Positions 26,709-37,088 of a DNA stretch of 64,000 nucleotides are shown one piece after another. The DNA comes from Terasakiella brassicae (GTDB lineage: Bacteria; Pseudomonadota; Alphaproteobacteria; Rhodospirillales; Terasakiellaceae). The notes below the pieces were generated by a model. That model saw only the letters and a program-made list of their open reading frames with translations, was not told where the DNA came from and did no database searches. Each line of letters opens with the position of its first letter. The first letter of the stretch is position 1. The stretch is from contig NZ_BMHV01000006.1 in NCBI RefSeq assembly GCF_014641495.1, positions 1 to 64,000 on the forward strand, read 5' to 3'. Position numbers and translations under genes: made by a program.

Positions 26709-27107
26709 GTGCTTATGCCTTATTCGCGAACGGACGATAGATTCAACAAAATCTTATAGTTATAGCGTTTTGTTGCATAATTCACTTTAGCACAATTAAC
26801 TGAAAAGAAAACCCTGCCTCATATTTTGATCGGATTTCTTTCGAATAATATACGAACCGATAAACAGCACGTTTTTATGAATTATCCCCGCAACATTTGC
26901 CGACACGCAAAATTGTTTCGATATCATTTTGAAATATCAGGTTCTGGTATTTTCCGGTCTTTATATCATTGTGCGCTGGTATATCCATTGCCAGCAATCC
27001 TTATTCCAGATCAATACGTTAATTTTTTTGTCTCCCTTTTTGCGCGAAGCTTGCATTTCTCTGGTAAGCAGTGGATGATTTAAAAAAGTATATTTTCTCT
27101 GTCATGG
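26709..27107. other. Gene-free stretch upstream of the diguanylate cyclase
   Basis: AT-rich, with no convincing gene on either strand; an 85-codon frame at 26826 has unlike composition and no ribosome site. It separates the divergent hemerythrin and cyclase genes and should carry both promoters. Confidence 0.5.
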
Positions 27108-29138
27108 ATGAAAAGAAGCGTGTCTGGTAAGCATAAAACGGGATTAACGACTGGATCTGTCCCCGCAATTCTTGAGAATGCGGGTGCGGTGATTTTCATG
27201 TGTGATCAAAAGGGTCATATAAATTTTGTGAACCCCGCCTTTTGCCAAACGGTTGGACTGACAGATGACATGCTTCTGGGCAAAAACGTCCGCTTCATCT
27301 ATCCCGGTGCCGATTTAACCGATATTCAAAACACCCTTGCTGACTCAACGGTCTGGCAGAACGAGCTTGAATATCGTGCCCCAAATGGAACGTCCTTCTG
27401 GTTTCATACAAACATCACCCAAAATGGCGATAATTTCATATGGGTACAGATGGACGTTACCGCGCAAAAAGAAGAATCCTTTCGCCAGATCAATAATGAG
27501 AAAAAACTGCAAAGCATTCTGGATCATATTCCCGCTTACGTATTTTCCAAAAACCGCAAAGGGGAATATACCTACGTTAACCATATGCTTGCTGCCCTGC
27601 ATGCCTTAAAAAGCGACGAAGTCCTGGGTAAAACGGATTATGATCTCTTTCCTTTTCAGGCCGCAGAATCTTTTGAAAAAAATGACCGAACCGTTTTTGA
27701 ACAACACAAAACGGTTCGGGCGCTTGAAGATGGCGGTAGGGACGAATATGGGATTGAACGCTGTTATTTATCCGTCAAATGCCCTATGGAAAATGAACAG
27801 GGCGAAGTCGATGAACTCCTTGGCATGTCCATTGATATTTCGGAACAGCAACGACTTGAAAAAGCCTTGTGGGCCAGTCAGGAAAAGCTCAACAGTATTC
27901 TGGATAATATGAAAGCGCGGGTTTACATCAAAGACACCGATCTGCGCTACACCTATGCCAATGAGGAACTCTGCCAAATCCTGAATATGGATCGCACCAG
28001 CATAACCGGTAAAAATGATTTCGATCTTTTTGAACCGGAAACCGCTGTTGGTTTTCGCACCACAGATCAGGAGGCGCTTAAAACCAAGCAGAAAATTTCC
28101 CGTATGGAAACATCCGTCGATACCCAAACCCGCACAAAAAGTTATTATTGGTCTGTCAAGGTGCCCTTACTGACTGCTGAAGGGGACGTTCATTCGATTT
28201 TAGGTATTTCGACTGATGTCACCGAGCAAAAACGACTGGAACAAAAACTTCAGGCCAATGAGCGTCAGCTGACAACCATCCTCGACAACATGAAAGCCCA
28301 TGTTTACATCAAGGATACAAGTTATACCTATACCTACGTAAATGCTGATATGTGTGAGTATCTGGGCAAAACATTTGATGAAATTGTCGGAAAAACAGAT
28401 GCCGAGATCTTTGGCGAAAGTGTCGCCGAACGTTTCCATCAAAGTGATACACAGGTCTTCAATTACCGGGAAAACTGTACCAGTATTGAAAAATCACGCC
28501 ATTATCGCACCGGCAAAAGTTGCTATTTCCTCTCCATCAAAGCCCCGTTAATCAATGATGTCGGCAATGCCCATGCTCTCATTGGTATCTCCACTGATGT
28601 TACGGAACAGCAACGAATGGAACGCGAACTGCGCAAAATGGCATCAACCGATGTCTTGACAGGCGCCAACAATCGCCGCCATTTTCTTGAACTCTGTGAA
28701 AAGGAAATGGACCGCGCCAAACGATATGGTCATAATTTATCGTTGATTATGCTGGATGTGGATCACTTTAAACATATTAACGATACCTATGGTCATGCCA
28801 CGGGTGATGAAGCCATCCGATCCATGACCAAACTTTGCCGCGACAGCTTGCGCAATTCCGATGTTTTGGGCCGAATCGGCGGTGAAGAGTTTGCCATTCT
28901 GCTGCCCGAAACAGATTTGATCGGCGCTTGGCAAATTGCCCAACGGATCCGCCAAAACACCGAGGATTTTGCCTTTGATACCGGACAAGGTAAAATTGAT
29001 GGGTTCACAGCCAGTTTCGGCCTGACCGGCCTGTTGGAAAAAGACCAAAATCCGGACGATTTGCTCAAACGGGCCGATATCGCCCTTTATGATGCAAAAA
29101 CGCAGGGACGCAACCGCGTTTGCGAGAAAATCGATTAA
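27108..29138 (+). CDS. Multi-PAS diguanylate cyclase
   Basis: 676 residues. Four PAS domains in a row at about 20-130, 135-250, 258-380 and 388-505; the last three are near-duplicates (SILDHIPAYVFSKNRKGEYTY, SILDNMKARVYIKDTDLRYTY, TILDNMKAHVYIKDTSYTYTY). A GGDEF domain fills 515-672 with the active-site RIGGEEFAILLPE and, five residues before it, RNSD, an intact RxxD inhibitory site. So it should make cyclic-di-GMP and be product-inhibited. No membrane segments. The start is not certain: no good ribosome site precedes ATG 27108. Confidence 0.9.
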   Translation: MKRSVSGKHKTGLTTGSVPAILENAGAVIFMCDQKGHINFVNPAFCQTVGLTDDMLLGKNVRFIYPGADLTDIQNTLADSTVWQNELEYRAPNGTSFWFHTNITQNGDNFIWVQMDVTAQKEESFRQINNEKKLQSILDHIPAYVFSKNRKGEYTYVNHMLAALHALKSDEVLGKTDYDLFPFQAAESFEKNDRTVFEQHKTVRALEDGGRDEYGIERCYLSVKCPMENEQGEVDELLGMSIDISEQQRLEKALWASQEKLNSILDNMKARVYIKDTDLRYTYANEELCQILNMDRTSITGKNDFDLFEPETAVGFRTTDQEALKTKQKISRMETSVDTQTRTKSYYWSVKVPLLTAEGDVHSILGISTDVTEQKRLEQKLQANERQLTTILDNMKAHVYIKDTSYTYTYVNADMCEYLGKTFDEIVGKTDAEIFGESVAERFHQSDTQVFNYRENCTSIEKSRHYRTGKSCYFLSIKAPLINDVGNAHALIGISTDVTEQQRMERELRKMASTDVLTGANNRRHFLELCEKEMDRAKRYGHNLSLIMLDVDHFKHINDTYGHATGDEAIRSMTKLCRDSLRNSDVLGRIGGEEFAILLPETDLIGAWQIAQRIRQNTEDFAFDTGQGKIDGFTASFGLTGLLEKDQNPDDLLKRADIALYDAKTQGRNRVCEKID

Positions 29139-29194
29139 TCCGGTTAAAAAACCGAAAAATCTTAACTCTTGATGTAAATGTTTACGCCGAAGCG

Positions 29195-29223
29195 CTTGCA
29201 TGAAGGCGACAATCGTCTTATAT
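29195..29223 (+). promoter_or_regulatory. Predicted heat-shock (RpoH) promoter of dnaKJ
   Basis: CTTG at 29195-29198 and CTTATAT at 29217-29223 are 18 bases apart, matching the alphaproteobacterial RpoH pattern (CTTG, 17-18 bases, CYTATNT). It lies about 100 bases before dnaK. Sequence match only. Confidence 0.55.
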
Positions 29224-29320
29224 AACGCCCAGTTTTTGACCCTCAGGGAGTTCTGAATGTCTGTGCCTTGTTTGAGAAGGGCGGACGACAGGGAACTCGC
29301 CGCAACAAAGAGAGAGTAAA

Positions 29321-31237
29321 ATGAGCAAAGTCATCGGTATTGACCTCGGTACAACCAACTCCTGTGTCGCCATCATGGATGGCGGTGATGCACGTGTTAT
29401 CGAAAATTCCGAGGGAACACGCACAACCCCGTCTATGGTTGCTTTCACAGATTCAGGTGAACGCCTGTCCGGCCAACCGGCCAAGCGACAAGCCGTCACC
29501 AACCCGGAAAACACACTATTTGCCATCAAGCGCCTGATCGGTCGCCGTTTCGACGACCCGCTGACCAAAAAAGATCAAGGTCTGGTTCCCTACAAAATCG
29601 TCAAAGCAGACAATGGCGATGCGTGGGTAGAAGCCAACAACGAAAAATACAGCCCGTCACAAATTTCTGCCTTCATCCTGCAAAAGATGAAAGAGACCGC
29701 AGAAAGCTTTGCCGGTGAAACCATCACACAAGCCGTTATCACAGTTCCGGCCTACTTCAACGATTCCCAGCGTCAGGCAACAAAAGATGCCGGTAAAATC
29801 GCGGGCCTTGATGTGCTGCGTATCATCAACGAGCCGACAGCCGCTGCACTGGCTTACGGTATGGACAAAAAAGAAACCGGCACCATCGTTGTTTACGATT
29901 TGGGCGGTGGTACATTTGACGTGTCCATCCTTGAAATCGGCGATGGTGTTTTCGAAGTAAAATCCACCAATGGCGATACCTTCCTCGGCGGTGAAGATTT
30001 CGACATGGCGATTATTGATTATCTCGCTGACGAATTCAAAAAAGAACAAGGCATTGACCTGCGTTCGGACCGTATGGCCCTGCAACGCCTGAAAGAAGCG
30101 GGTGAAAAGGCAAAGATTGAACTGTCTTCCTCTATGGAAACAGAAGTCAACCTGCCGTTTATCACCGCTGATCAGTCCGGTCCGAAACACCTGAACATCA
30201 AGCTGAGCCGTGCAAAACTGGAAAGTCTGGTTTCCGACCTGATCGAACGTACAGTTAAGCCTTGCCAAGCTGCGTTGAAAGATGCCGGTCTGAAAGCCTC
30301 TGAAATCGACGATGTTATTTTGGTCGGCGGTATGACCCGTATGCCCAAAGTCGTTGCAAAAGTTAAAGAAATCTTCGGTGTTGAGCCGAGCAAAGGTGTA
30401 AACCCGGACGAAGTGGTGGCCATGGGTGCTGCCATTCAGGGTGGCGTGTTGAAAGGTGACGTGAAAGACGTTCTGCTTCTTGACGTAACACCGTTGTCTT
30501 TGGGGATCGAAACATTGGGTGGTGTCTTCACCCGTTTGATCGATCGCAACACTACAATTCCGACACGTAAATCTCAGGTCTTCTCCACAGCCGAAGACAA
30601 CCAGTCTGCTGTAACCATCCGCGTCTTCCAGGGCGAACGTGAAATGGCGGCAGACAACAAACTGCTGGGTCAATTTGATCTGGTTGGTGTTCCGCCGGCA
30701 CCGCGTGGTGTTCCGCAAATCGAAGTTACCTTCGATATTGATGCCAACGGTTTGGTGAATGTGTCTGCCAAAGACAAAGCCACCGGCAAAGAACAACAAA
30801 TCTCGATCAAAGCATCCGGCGGTCTGGACGATAGCGAAATCGACCAAATGGTTAAAGATGCAGAAGCACATGCCGAAGAAGACAAAAAACGTAAAGAAGT
30901 AGCCGAAGCCCGTAACCAAGCGGAAAGCCTGATCCACACAACTGAGAAAAACCTCACCGAACATGGGGATGCCTTGGGTGCAGATGAAAAAGGCGAAATT
31001 GAAAAAGCGGTTAACGAGCTCAAGTCCGCCTTGGAAGGCGACAATCTCGACCCGGAAGATATCAAGGCAAAAACAGATGCTTTGATGAACGCTTCTATGA
31101 AATTGGGTGAAGCCATGTATAAAGCCCAGCAAGAATCCGCTGGCGCTGAAGCTTCACCACAAGAAGACGCACCGGCTGATGACGGTGTTGTCGATGCCGA
31201 TTTCGAAGAAGTCGACCCGGACAAAAAAGACAAGTAA
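29321..31237 (+). CDS. dnaK: Chaperone Hsp70
   Basis: 638 residues, full length. ATP-driven folding chaperone of the cytoplasm. The ATPase domain (1-385) opens with [15 protein letters not shown] and contains [19 protein letters not shown] and [13 protein letters not shown]; the interdomain linker is [15 protein letters not shown]; the substrate-binding domain and helical lid follow, with the acidic end [12 protein letters not shown] typical of bacterial DnaK. Ribosome site GAGAGAG precedes ATG 29321. It is followed after about 95 bases by dnaJ, a conserved pair. Confidence 0.98.
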   Translation: MSKVIGIDLGTTNSCVAIMDGGDARVIENSEGTRTTPSMVAFTDSGERLSGQPAKRQAVTNPENTLFAIKRLIGRRFDDPLTKKDQGLVPYKIVKADNGDAWVEANNEKYSPSQISAFILQKMKETAESFAGETITQAVITVPAYFNDSQRQATKDAGKIAGLDVLRIINEPTAAALAYGMDKKETGTIVVYDLGGGTFDVSILEIGDGVFEVKSTNGDTFLGGEDFDMAIIDYLADEFKKEQGIDLRSDRMALQRLKEAGEKAKIELSSSMETEVNLPFITADQSGPKHLNIKLSRAKLESLVSDLIERTVKPCQAALKDAGLKASEIDDVILVGGMTRMPKVVAKVKEIFGVEPSKGVNPDEVVAMGAAIQGGVLKGDVKDVLLLDVTPLSLGIETLGGVFTRLIDRNTTIPTRKSQVFSTAEDNQSAVTIRVFQGEREMAADNKLLGQFDLVGVPPAPRGVPQIEVTFDIDANGLVNVSAKDKATGKEQQISIKASGGLDDSEIDQMVKDAEAHAEEDKKRKEVAEARNQAESLIHTTEKNLTEHGDALGADEKGEIEKAVNELKSALEGDNLDPEDIKAKTDALMNASMKLGEAMYKAQQESAGAEASPQEDAPADDGVVDADFEEVDPDKKDK

Positions 31238-31332
31238 CCTGTAAAAGTGTGCCCCTTGCGAAAGCAGGGGGCCTTGTTTCAAATAGTCCCCGCCGCAAAC
31301 GGGGACATATTTGTCTTTAAAGAGGACAAAAA

Positions 31333-32472
31333 ATGGCAAAACAAGATTACTACGAAACGCTTGGCGTCAGCCGCGATGTAGACGATAAAGCCCTGAAAAG
31401 CGCGTTCCGTAAGCTTGCCATGCAATATCACCCTGACCGCAACCCGGATAATACGGATGCAGAATCCAAATTCAAAGAAATCAACGAGGCCTACGAAGTC
31501 TTAAAAGATGCCGAAAAACGGGCAGCTTATGACCGTTATGGTCATGCGGCGTTTGAACAAGGCGGTCCGGGCGGCGGACATGGCGGTTTCGGCGGTGGCG
31601 GGTTCTCCGGTTTTGGCGACATTTTTGAAGAAATGTTCGGCGATATGATGGGCGGTGGACGCGGCCAGTCATCAGGGCGCGGTTCAGACCTGCGCTATAA
31701 TATGGAAATCAGTCTGGAAGATGCCTTCAACGGTAAAAAAGCCCAGATTGAAGTTCCGACATCCGTTCATTGCGGATCCTGCGACGGTTCCGGTTCCAAA
31801 GGCGGTAAACCACCGAGCATGTGCCCCAGCTGCCACGGCCGTGGTAAAGTACGCGCGCAACAAGGCTTTTTCACGATTGAGCGCACCTGTCCGACCTGTC
31901 ATGGCGCGGGTTCCGTCATTTCTGATCCTTGCGATAACTGCGGGGGAACCGGACGTGAACGCAAATCGAAGACTTTGTCCGTCAGCGTCCCGGCTGGTGT
32001 GGAAGATGGGACACGTATTCGTCTGTCCGGCGAGGGTGAAGCTGGATTGCGCGGTGCGCCCAGTGGTGATCTCTATATTTTCCTGAGCATCGCACCGCAT
32101 CGGATTTTCCAGCGCGAAGGCGCCAATATTTTCTGCCGCGTGCCGATCCCGATGACAAAAGCCGCCCTTGGTGGTGAAATCGAAGTCCCGACCGTTGACG
32201 GGGGACGCGCCCGGATCAAAGTGCCCGAAGGCACCCAAAGCGGTAATCAATTCCGTTTGCGCGGCAAAGGCATGAGCGTCATGCGCACCGAATCACGCGG
32301 GGATATGTTCGTCGAAGTCGCCGTGGAAACACCGGTGAAACTGACAAAAGAACAAAAAGAAATCCTGAAACAATTTGAAGCCGCCGGCGGTGGCAATGTA
32401 GAAAACCACAGCCCGGAAAGCCAAGGCTTCTTCAGTAAGGTCAAAGATTTCTTTGAAGATTTAACAGATTAA
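31333..32472 (+). CDS. dnaJ: Co-chaperone Hsp40
   Basis: 379 residues. J domain at 1-70 with the essential HPD in [11 protein letters not shown]; Gly/Phe-rich linker at about 78-120; zinc-binding domain with four CxxCxGxG units ([32 protein letters not shown]); C-terminal substrate-binding domains. It stimulates DnaK ATP hydrolysis and delivers clients. The gap from dnaK contains two hairpins (around 31250-31270 and 31289-31309, gtccccg/cggggac) that may tune read-through. A terminator follows. Confidence 0.98.
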   Translation: MAKQDYYETLGVSRDVDDKALKSAFRKLAMQYHPDRNPDNTDAESKFKEINEAYEVLKDAEKRAAYDRYGHAAFEQGGPGGGHGGFGGGGFSGFGDIFEEMFGDMMGGGRGQSSGRGSDLRYNMEISLEDAFNGKKAQIEVPTSVHCGSCDGSGSKGGKPPSMCPSCHGRGKVRAQQGFFTIERTCPTCHGAGSVISDPCDNCGGTGRERKSKTLSVSVPAGVEDGTRIRLSGEGEAGLRGAPSGDLYIFLSIAPHRIFQREGANIFCRVPIPMTKAALGGEIEVPTVDGGRARIKVPEGTQSGNQFRLRGKGMSVMRTESRGDMFVEVAVETPVKLTKEQKEILKQFEAAGGGNVENHSPESQGFFSKVKDFFEDLTD

Positions 32473-32491
32473 GCCTTAGGACCCCTAAGTA

Positions 32492-32527
32492 AAAAACCCC
32501 ACCCATCTCACGGGCGGGGTTTTTATT
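32492..32527 (+). terminator. Rho-independent terminator of dnaKJ
   Basis: aaaccccaccc and gggcggggttt pair around a short loop, followed by a T-rich run into 32527. It lies about 20 bases after the dnaJ stop. Confidence 0.85.
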
Positions 32528-32584
32528 TGTATATCAATGTCAAAATCCCCATATGCCATAGGGTTAAACATATGGTTCTTGAAA

Positions 32585-33352
32585 ATGGGGATCCTGTTGC
32601 GTCATATTTTTATTTTAATCATTATTGGCTGTTCTTTGTCTGTGACTGTCATCAAGACAGGCTGGAGCGAAGACTTGCTTTTCTTCACAGAACAATATCC
32701 CCCTTATAATTTTACTGGACCAAACGGTAAAGTAAGCGGTATTTCCACAGAAATTGTTCAGGAAATTATGAAACGAACGGGTTTTGCCTATCGACTGAAG
32801 CTCACCCCGTGGAAGAGAGCCTACGAATTAACTTTATCTCAGAAAAACACCTGTCTTTTTACAACAGGGCGGACAACAGAACGTGAAAATCTGTTTAAAT
32901 GGATTACGCCGCTAACGGAAAATCCCATCGTCTTATTTGCGCGCCCGACCAGCACAATCAAAATTATGCAACTCAGCGATTTATCCGAATATCGGATTGG
33001 CGGATACTTGGGGGATGCCGCCGTTGATTATCTGGTTACCCGCAATATCCCGGTTGAAACCGTACGTGATGATAAATTGAATGTGCGCAAACTTCAGGGC
33101 GGGCGCATTGATTTATGGGTGACCGGTGAAATGGCCGGTCAGGCCCTTGCCGATAAAACAGGCCATGACATAAAGAAAATATTCACCCTCACCGCCATTG
33201 CCGGCGGGATTGCCTGTAACTTGCATCTGAGTAATTTAATTACAACGCGCTTACAACAAGAGCTCAATACGCTGTATCAAGAAGGGTTTATTGACAGGAT
33301 ATATCAAAAATATAACCCCGACTTACCTGTTCCTGTCTATAAAACAAAATGA
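32585..33352 (+). CDS. Periplasmic solute-binding protein, family 3 (orphan)
   Basis: About 255 residues. I prefer the ATG at 32585, which begins directly before the signal-peptide-like segment RHIFILIIIGCSLSVTVI; an ATG at 32537 would add 16 residues. The mature part has the family pattern: TEQYPPYNFTGPNGKVSGIS, LTPWKRAYELTLSQKNTCLF, YRIGGYLGDAAVDYL and GRIDLWVTGEMAGQAL. No permease or ATPase gene is near, as for the similar gene at 9343. It may feed a sensory pathway. Start and ligand are uncertain. Confidence 0.8.
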   Translation: MGILLRHIFILIIIGCSLSVTVIKTGWSEDLLFFTEQYPPYNFTGPNGKVSGISTEIVQEIMKRTGFAYRLKLTPWKRAYELTLSQKNTCLFTTGRTTERENLFKWITPLTENPIVLFARPTSTIKIMQLSDLSEYRIGGYLGDAAVDYLVTRNIPVETVRDDKLNVRKLQGGRIDLWVTGEMAGQALADKTGHDIKKIFTLTAIAGGIACNLHLSNLITTRLQQELNTLYQEGFIDRIYQKYNPDLPVPVYKTK

Positions 33353-33365
33353 AAATAACCTGCTG

Positions 33366-34070
33366 TTATTCTTTCCAGGCAATCCAGCCCCCAAACAGGA
33401 ACGCGCCGTAAAAAGGTTCAACCGTCTTAAAGCCCGCCGCATGAAGCAATTCCATAATCCTGTCTTCCCCGATAAATTGGATATCACGCACAACATGTTC
33501 GAACCCACGGTCCACAATATGTTCCGGCATGCCTTGGTGCAGTTGCCAGTCGCGCCATACATCCAGAAAACGCTTAAAGCGCACGCCTTCGACCTCTGCA
33601 TGCAAATCTGCCAAAATTAACGGGGCACCGGGATTAAGCCGCGCCGCGATGGAGCGCAATAAGGCCTCTTTTGATCCATCATCGGGCACAAAATGCATGA
33701 CCAGAATCAGTGTTGCCGCATCAAAGCGAACCTCACTATTCAGATCCTCCACATAGCCATTGATGATTTCACAACGATCAGAAAGCTGTTGAATTTCCAA
33801 ATTCGCTTGCGCAACCGCCGCCATTGCCTGTGCCGGTTCAACCCCGGTGATGGACCAATTGGGGAATTCCTGCCCCAACGTCATCAATTCAACCCCGGTT
33901 CCGCAACCCACAGACAGCAAGCTTGAATTTGTTCCTAATACGTAACGTTTTAAAAGAACCTTGATCATTTCATGTAAAACGTCATAACCGGGCACGACTT
34001 GGCGAATAACCCGGTCGTAGGCCTCTGCCTTTTGATCATCAAAATGTTGTGTGGTATCAAAATCGGTCAT
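33366..34070 (-). CDS. Class I SAM-dependent methyltransferase
   Basis: 234 residues with the Rossmann-type methyltransferase fold: motif I LLSVGCGTGVELMTLG, an acidic end of strand two (ITGVEPAQAM), and ATLILVMHFVPDDGSKEALL with LNPGAPLILADLH. The start HFDDQKAEAYD and the overall look are close to CmoA-like and tellurite-resistance-like methyltransferases, but the substrate cannot be inferred. Its ATG overlaps the stop of the upstream membrane protein gene by four bases. Confidence 0.85.
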   Translation of the reverse strand: MTDFDTTQHFDDQKAEAYDRVIRQVVPGYDVLHEMIKVLLKRYVLGTNSSLLSVGCGTGVELMTLGQEFPNWSITGVEPAQAMAAVAQANLEIQQLSDRCEIINGYVEDLNSEVRFDAATLILVMHFVPDDGSKEALLRSIAARLNPGAPLILADLHAEVEGVRFKRFLDVWRDWQLHQGMPEHIVDRGFEHVVRDIQFIGEDRIMELLHAAGFKTVEPFYGAFLFGGWIAWKE

Positions 34071-34687
34071 GGTTTGGGTTCTTTCAAAATCACTTTCCCT
34101 TTTACGGGAATGAACGCAGGTACACGGGATTTATAAGTCGCATAATGATCGCCGTACAGTCTTATTAGATGGCGTTCTTCAAATCGCGCACCGACCCATA
34201 AATATAACGTGCCAAAAATGGCTGTCATCAAATCAAATGGCCCCGTGACCCGCCCCCAGAGGATAAGCAAGCCTGCGCTGTAAAGCGGATGGCGCACCCA
34301 ACAGTGGAACCCTTTGAAATGCAAGGGTTCGTCATCATGAGCCAAAATCCCCTTAAAATGATCACGAATTTGGGTCAGGCCACTCAAAGTGCCCAGATCA
34401 TATTCGCGCAACGCCAAAATCATCAGCACCCAGCCGATGATATAAACAGCGCCCTGTCCCACAACCCACCAATCTGCGCGCACAAAGGCGACTTCATGTT
34501 CATAAAGCCATAAGCCCACAACATAAACAGCCGCAATTTGCAAAGTCGCAAATATATTATAGGCCAAACGATAAAAGGCCCCGAACAGAGGTTTCAGCCG
34601 CGATTTCACAAATTCACGGGCCAAAAGAGAATGGACAAGCCCAAAAATCAGCCAAGCCGCCCCATATATGAGATGATGCTCAAACAT
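34067..34687 (-). CDS. NnrU/isoprenylcysteine-type membrane methyltransferase-like protein
   Basis: 206 residues with about five membrane segments. CWVRHPLYSAGLLILWGRV holds the RHPxY motif that binds S-adenosylmethionine in the isoprenylcysteine carboxyl methyltransferase superfamily; RFEERHLIRLYGDHYATYKSRVP is the matching C-terminal block. NnrU proteins belong here and are often linked to denitrification, but no such genes are adjacent. It heads a two-gene unit with the soluble methyltransferase. Confidence 0.8.
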   Translation of the reverse strand: MFEHHLIYGAAWLIFGLVHSLLAREFVKSRLKPLFGAFYRLAYNIFATLQIAAVYVVGLWLYEHEVAFVRADWWVVGQGAVYIIGWVLMILALREYDLGTLSGLTQIRDHFKGILAHDDEPLHFKGFHCWVRHPLYSAGLLILWGRVTGPFDLMTAIFGTLYLWVGARFEERHLIRLYGDHYATYKSRVPAFIPVKGKVILKEPKP

Positions 34688-34732
34688 ACATCCAGTTTGG
34701 GTCAGAGATACCCGTCTGTCAACAACAGGAGA

Positions 34733-35674
34733 TCAGAGCATTTTTTCAAAATATGTGATGGTTTTTTTCAATCCGTCTTCCAAGGCAATGGTCGGATTCC
34801 AGCCTAGATGATTTTGCGCCTTATCAATAATGGGTTTGCGCTGCATCGGATCATCTACCGGCAAGTCTTCAAAGGTCAAGGTTGAGGTTGACCCGATCAT
34901 TTCAATGACTTTTTCCGCCAGTTCCCGGATTGTAAATTCGCCGGGATTGCCCAAATTGATCGGTCCGGTAATGTCATCCGGTGCCGCCATCAAACGTACA
35001 AACCCGTCGATCAAATCCTCGCAATAACAGAAAGAGCGTGTCTGTGATCCATCTCCGTAAATGGTGATCGGTTCATTACGCAACGCCTGCATGATAAAGT
35101 TAGACACAACCCGCCCGTCATTGGGATGCATGCGCGGACCGTAGGTATTGAAAATACGGGCTACCCGAATGTTGACCCCGTGTTGACGGTGATAATCGAA
35201 AAATAACGTTTCGGCACATCGCTTGCCTTCATCATAACAGGCACGCGGACCGATGAGGTTGACATTGCCACGATATTCTTCCGGTTGGGGATGAATTTCA
35301 GGATCGCCGTACACTTCGCTGGTGGAAGCCTGAAAAACCTTGGCCCCGACACGTTTGGCCAATCCCAGAACATTAATCGCGCCATGCACACTGGTTTTGG
35401 TCGTCTGCACCGGATCATGCTGATAATGGATCGGGGACGCCGGACACGCCAAATTGTAAATTTCATCCACTTCCACATAAAGCGGAAAGGTAATATCGTG
35501 GCGCATCAATTCGAAATAAGGGTTATCCAGCAAATGACGGATGTTATCTTTGCTGCCGGTAAAAAAGTTATCGGCGCAAATAACGTCATGGCCTTCTTTC
35601 AATAAACGTTCACACAGATGCGAACCCAGAAAGCCTGCCCCGCCAGTTACTAAAATCCGTTTACGCATATGCAC
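34733..35674 (-). CDS. UDP-glucuronate decarboxylase (UDP-xylose synthase)
   Basis: About 313 residues. I chose the GTG at 35674 (nine bases after GGGGAG); the ATG two codons later is also possible, and the ATG at 35728 lacks a ribosome site. The short-chain dehydrogenase fold is clear: [19 protein letters not shown] binds [14 protein letters not shown] holds the YxxxK pair, and [19 protein letters not shown] is typical of UXS. It converts UDP-glucuronate to UDP-xylose for surface polysaccharide. No glycosyltransferases flank it. Confidence 0.93.
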   Translation of the reverse strand: MHMRKRILVTGGAGFLGSHLCERLLKEGHDVICADNFFTGSKDNIRHLLDNPYFELMRHDITFPLYVEVDEIYNLACPASPIHYQHDPVQTTKTSVHGAINVLGLAKRVGAKVFQASTSEVYGDPEIHPQPEEYRGNVNLIGPRACYDEGKRCAETLFFDYHRQHGVNIRVARIFNTYGPRMHPNDGRVVSNFIMQALRNEPITIYGDGSQTRSFCYCEDLIDGFVRLMAAPDDITGPINLGNPGEFTIRELAEKVIEMIGSTSTLTFEDLPVDDPMQRKPIIDKAQNHLGWNPTIALEDGLKKTITYFEKML

Positions 35675-35831
35675 GAGCTGAATCTCCCCTTTAAAGACTG
35701 CCGAACCATGTAACATATCCAGCGTCAAAAAACATAGAGCATTTTAATTTTTTATGAAGTCTTTTATCTCTATGATACATTTAAAGCTTCAAGGATAAAT
35801 TGAGTTTCTACGCTGGGACAGACGAAAGAAA

Positions 35832-37085
35832 ATGGCAGAAAATTTAAGCGATGCACAGTTGATGCGGGCAATCCGGGCAGAAACCAACAGCCCGGAAAAT
35901 AAACTGCTGGAAAATATGCAGATTCTTGAAAAAAAACCCGTTGGTCTGTGCGCGGTTCATCTTCATTTGTCCCAATTACAGCGCACCAACCGAAAACCCG
36001 ATTATATTCGCATTGCCGAGCGTTGTTTCGATCCTATAACGATTACTCATATGTCAGACCTGTTCGCTTTGGCCAACTTTGACATTATCCTGACCTGTCA
36101 GAACAGCCGTGTCGAAGAGATTGACCGGGCCTTATCCTCTATCCGCAATATGTTTCGCGCCGATCCCTTAATTGAGCGGCGCGATATCAGCGGGGAGGAG
36201 GCTTTTTGTACATGGTATGATCTGGAAGAGGATTTTGAATATTTCAAGGAAGCCGTTGTTTCCAGCATTCTGTCTGCCAAACGCCAATCTCTGGATAAAA
36301 ACGTCGCCTCTATGGATGACGAAAAACTCACACCGAAAAATCTGGATCAATTGGCCCGAACCTTTCGCAAACTGGATGCCCGCCCGTTAATGCGTCACCA
36401 AAGCGCGGTGCAGGTGGGGACAAACGGACAAGGCCAGCTTTTGTTTCGTGAATATTATGTTTCCATCGCCGATTTACGCAAAATTGTTGCCCCGGATGTG
36501 GACCTGCTGGCGGACCGATGGTTGTTTCAATATCTCACCACGATTTTGGATCAACGTGTCCTGCATATGCTGCGCAGTCAGACAATGGATGATTTACCGA
36601 AAAATATCAGCCTGAACCTGAATATCCAAACCATCCATACCAAAGATTTTCAACTGTTTGACCATTTTGTCGGCGAAGATGCTCATCGTTTTATTATCGA
36701 GTTCCAACCCGTTGATGTTTTCAGCGATATCTTTGCCTATGAACAAGTGCGCGATATGCTGCAAACCCGTGGCTATAAGGTCCTGATTGACAGTCTACAG
36801 CCCTTGGTTCTGGATTATTTCGATCCTTCTAAACTGAAGGCCGATTTTTATAAAATTGCCTGGGGCGACCGGCTCGGTGCCTCCGCCACACAGGAAGGGC
36901 GCGGGGAAATGCGCGAATTGATCCAGAGCATCGGCGCTTCCAACGTTATTATCTCGTTGGTCGATAGTGAAGATGCCGTCAAATTCGGTTTACAATTGGG
37001 TGTGCAACGCTTTCAAGGCTTCTTCGTTGATCGACTGGTGGAAGCCATGACCCAAAAAACGGCTTCGGCCATGAGGGGGGCGTAG
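35832..37085 (+). CDS. EAL-like protein, probably inactive, copy 1
   Basis: 417 residues, cytoplasmic. The N-terminal 180 residues match no family I know. The C-terminal part follows the EAL phosphodiesterase order: FREYYVSIADLRKIV in place of the EAL motif, SLNLNIQTI for SVNLS, FIIEFQPVDVFSD for the ELTE strand, VLIDSLQPL for the DDFGTG loop, and ISLVDSEDAVKFGLQLG then RFQGFFVDRLV at the end. The second Asp of DDFGTG and the Glu of the AEGVE strand are missing, so catalysis is unlikely and a binding or regulatory role is more probable. Four bases separate it from a paralogue. Confidence 0.75.
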   Translation: MAENLSDAQLMRAIRAETNSPENKLLENMQILEKKPVGLCAVHLHLSQLQRTNRKPDYIRIAERCFDPITITHMSDLFALANFDIILTCQNSRVEEIDRALSSIRNMFRADPLIERRDISGEEAFCTWYDLEEDFEYFKEAVVSSILSAKRQSLDKNVASMDDEKLTPKNLDQLARTFRKLDARPLMRHQSAVQVGTNGQGQLLFREYYVSIADLRKIVAPDVDLLADRWLFQYLTTILDQRVLHMLRSQTMDDLPKNISLNLNIQTIHTKDFQLFDHFVGEDAHRFIIEFQPVDVFSDIFAYEQVRDMLQTRGYKVLIDSLQPLVLDYFDPSKLKADFYKIAWGDRLGASATQEGRGEMRELIQSIGASNVIISLVDSEDAVKFGLQLGVQRFQGFFVDRLVEAMTQKTASAMRGA

Positions 37086-37088
37086 ATC

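Noticed and set aside
26826-27083. 85-codon frame between hemerythrin and the diguanylate cyclase
   Set aside because: No ribosome site, atypical composition and no domain; more likely non-coding promoter sequence.
29657-31132. 491-codon minus-strand frame opposite dnaK
   Set aside because: Antisense shadow of dnaK caused by its codon bias; no ribosome site or recognisable domain.
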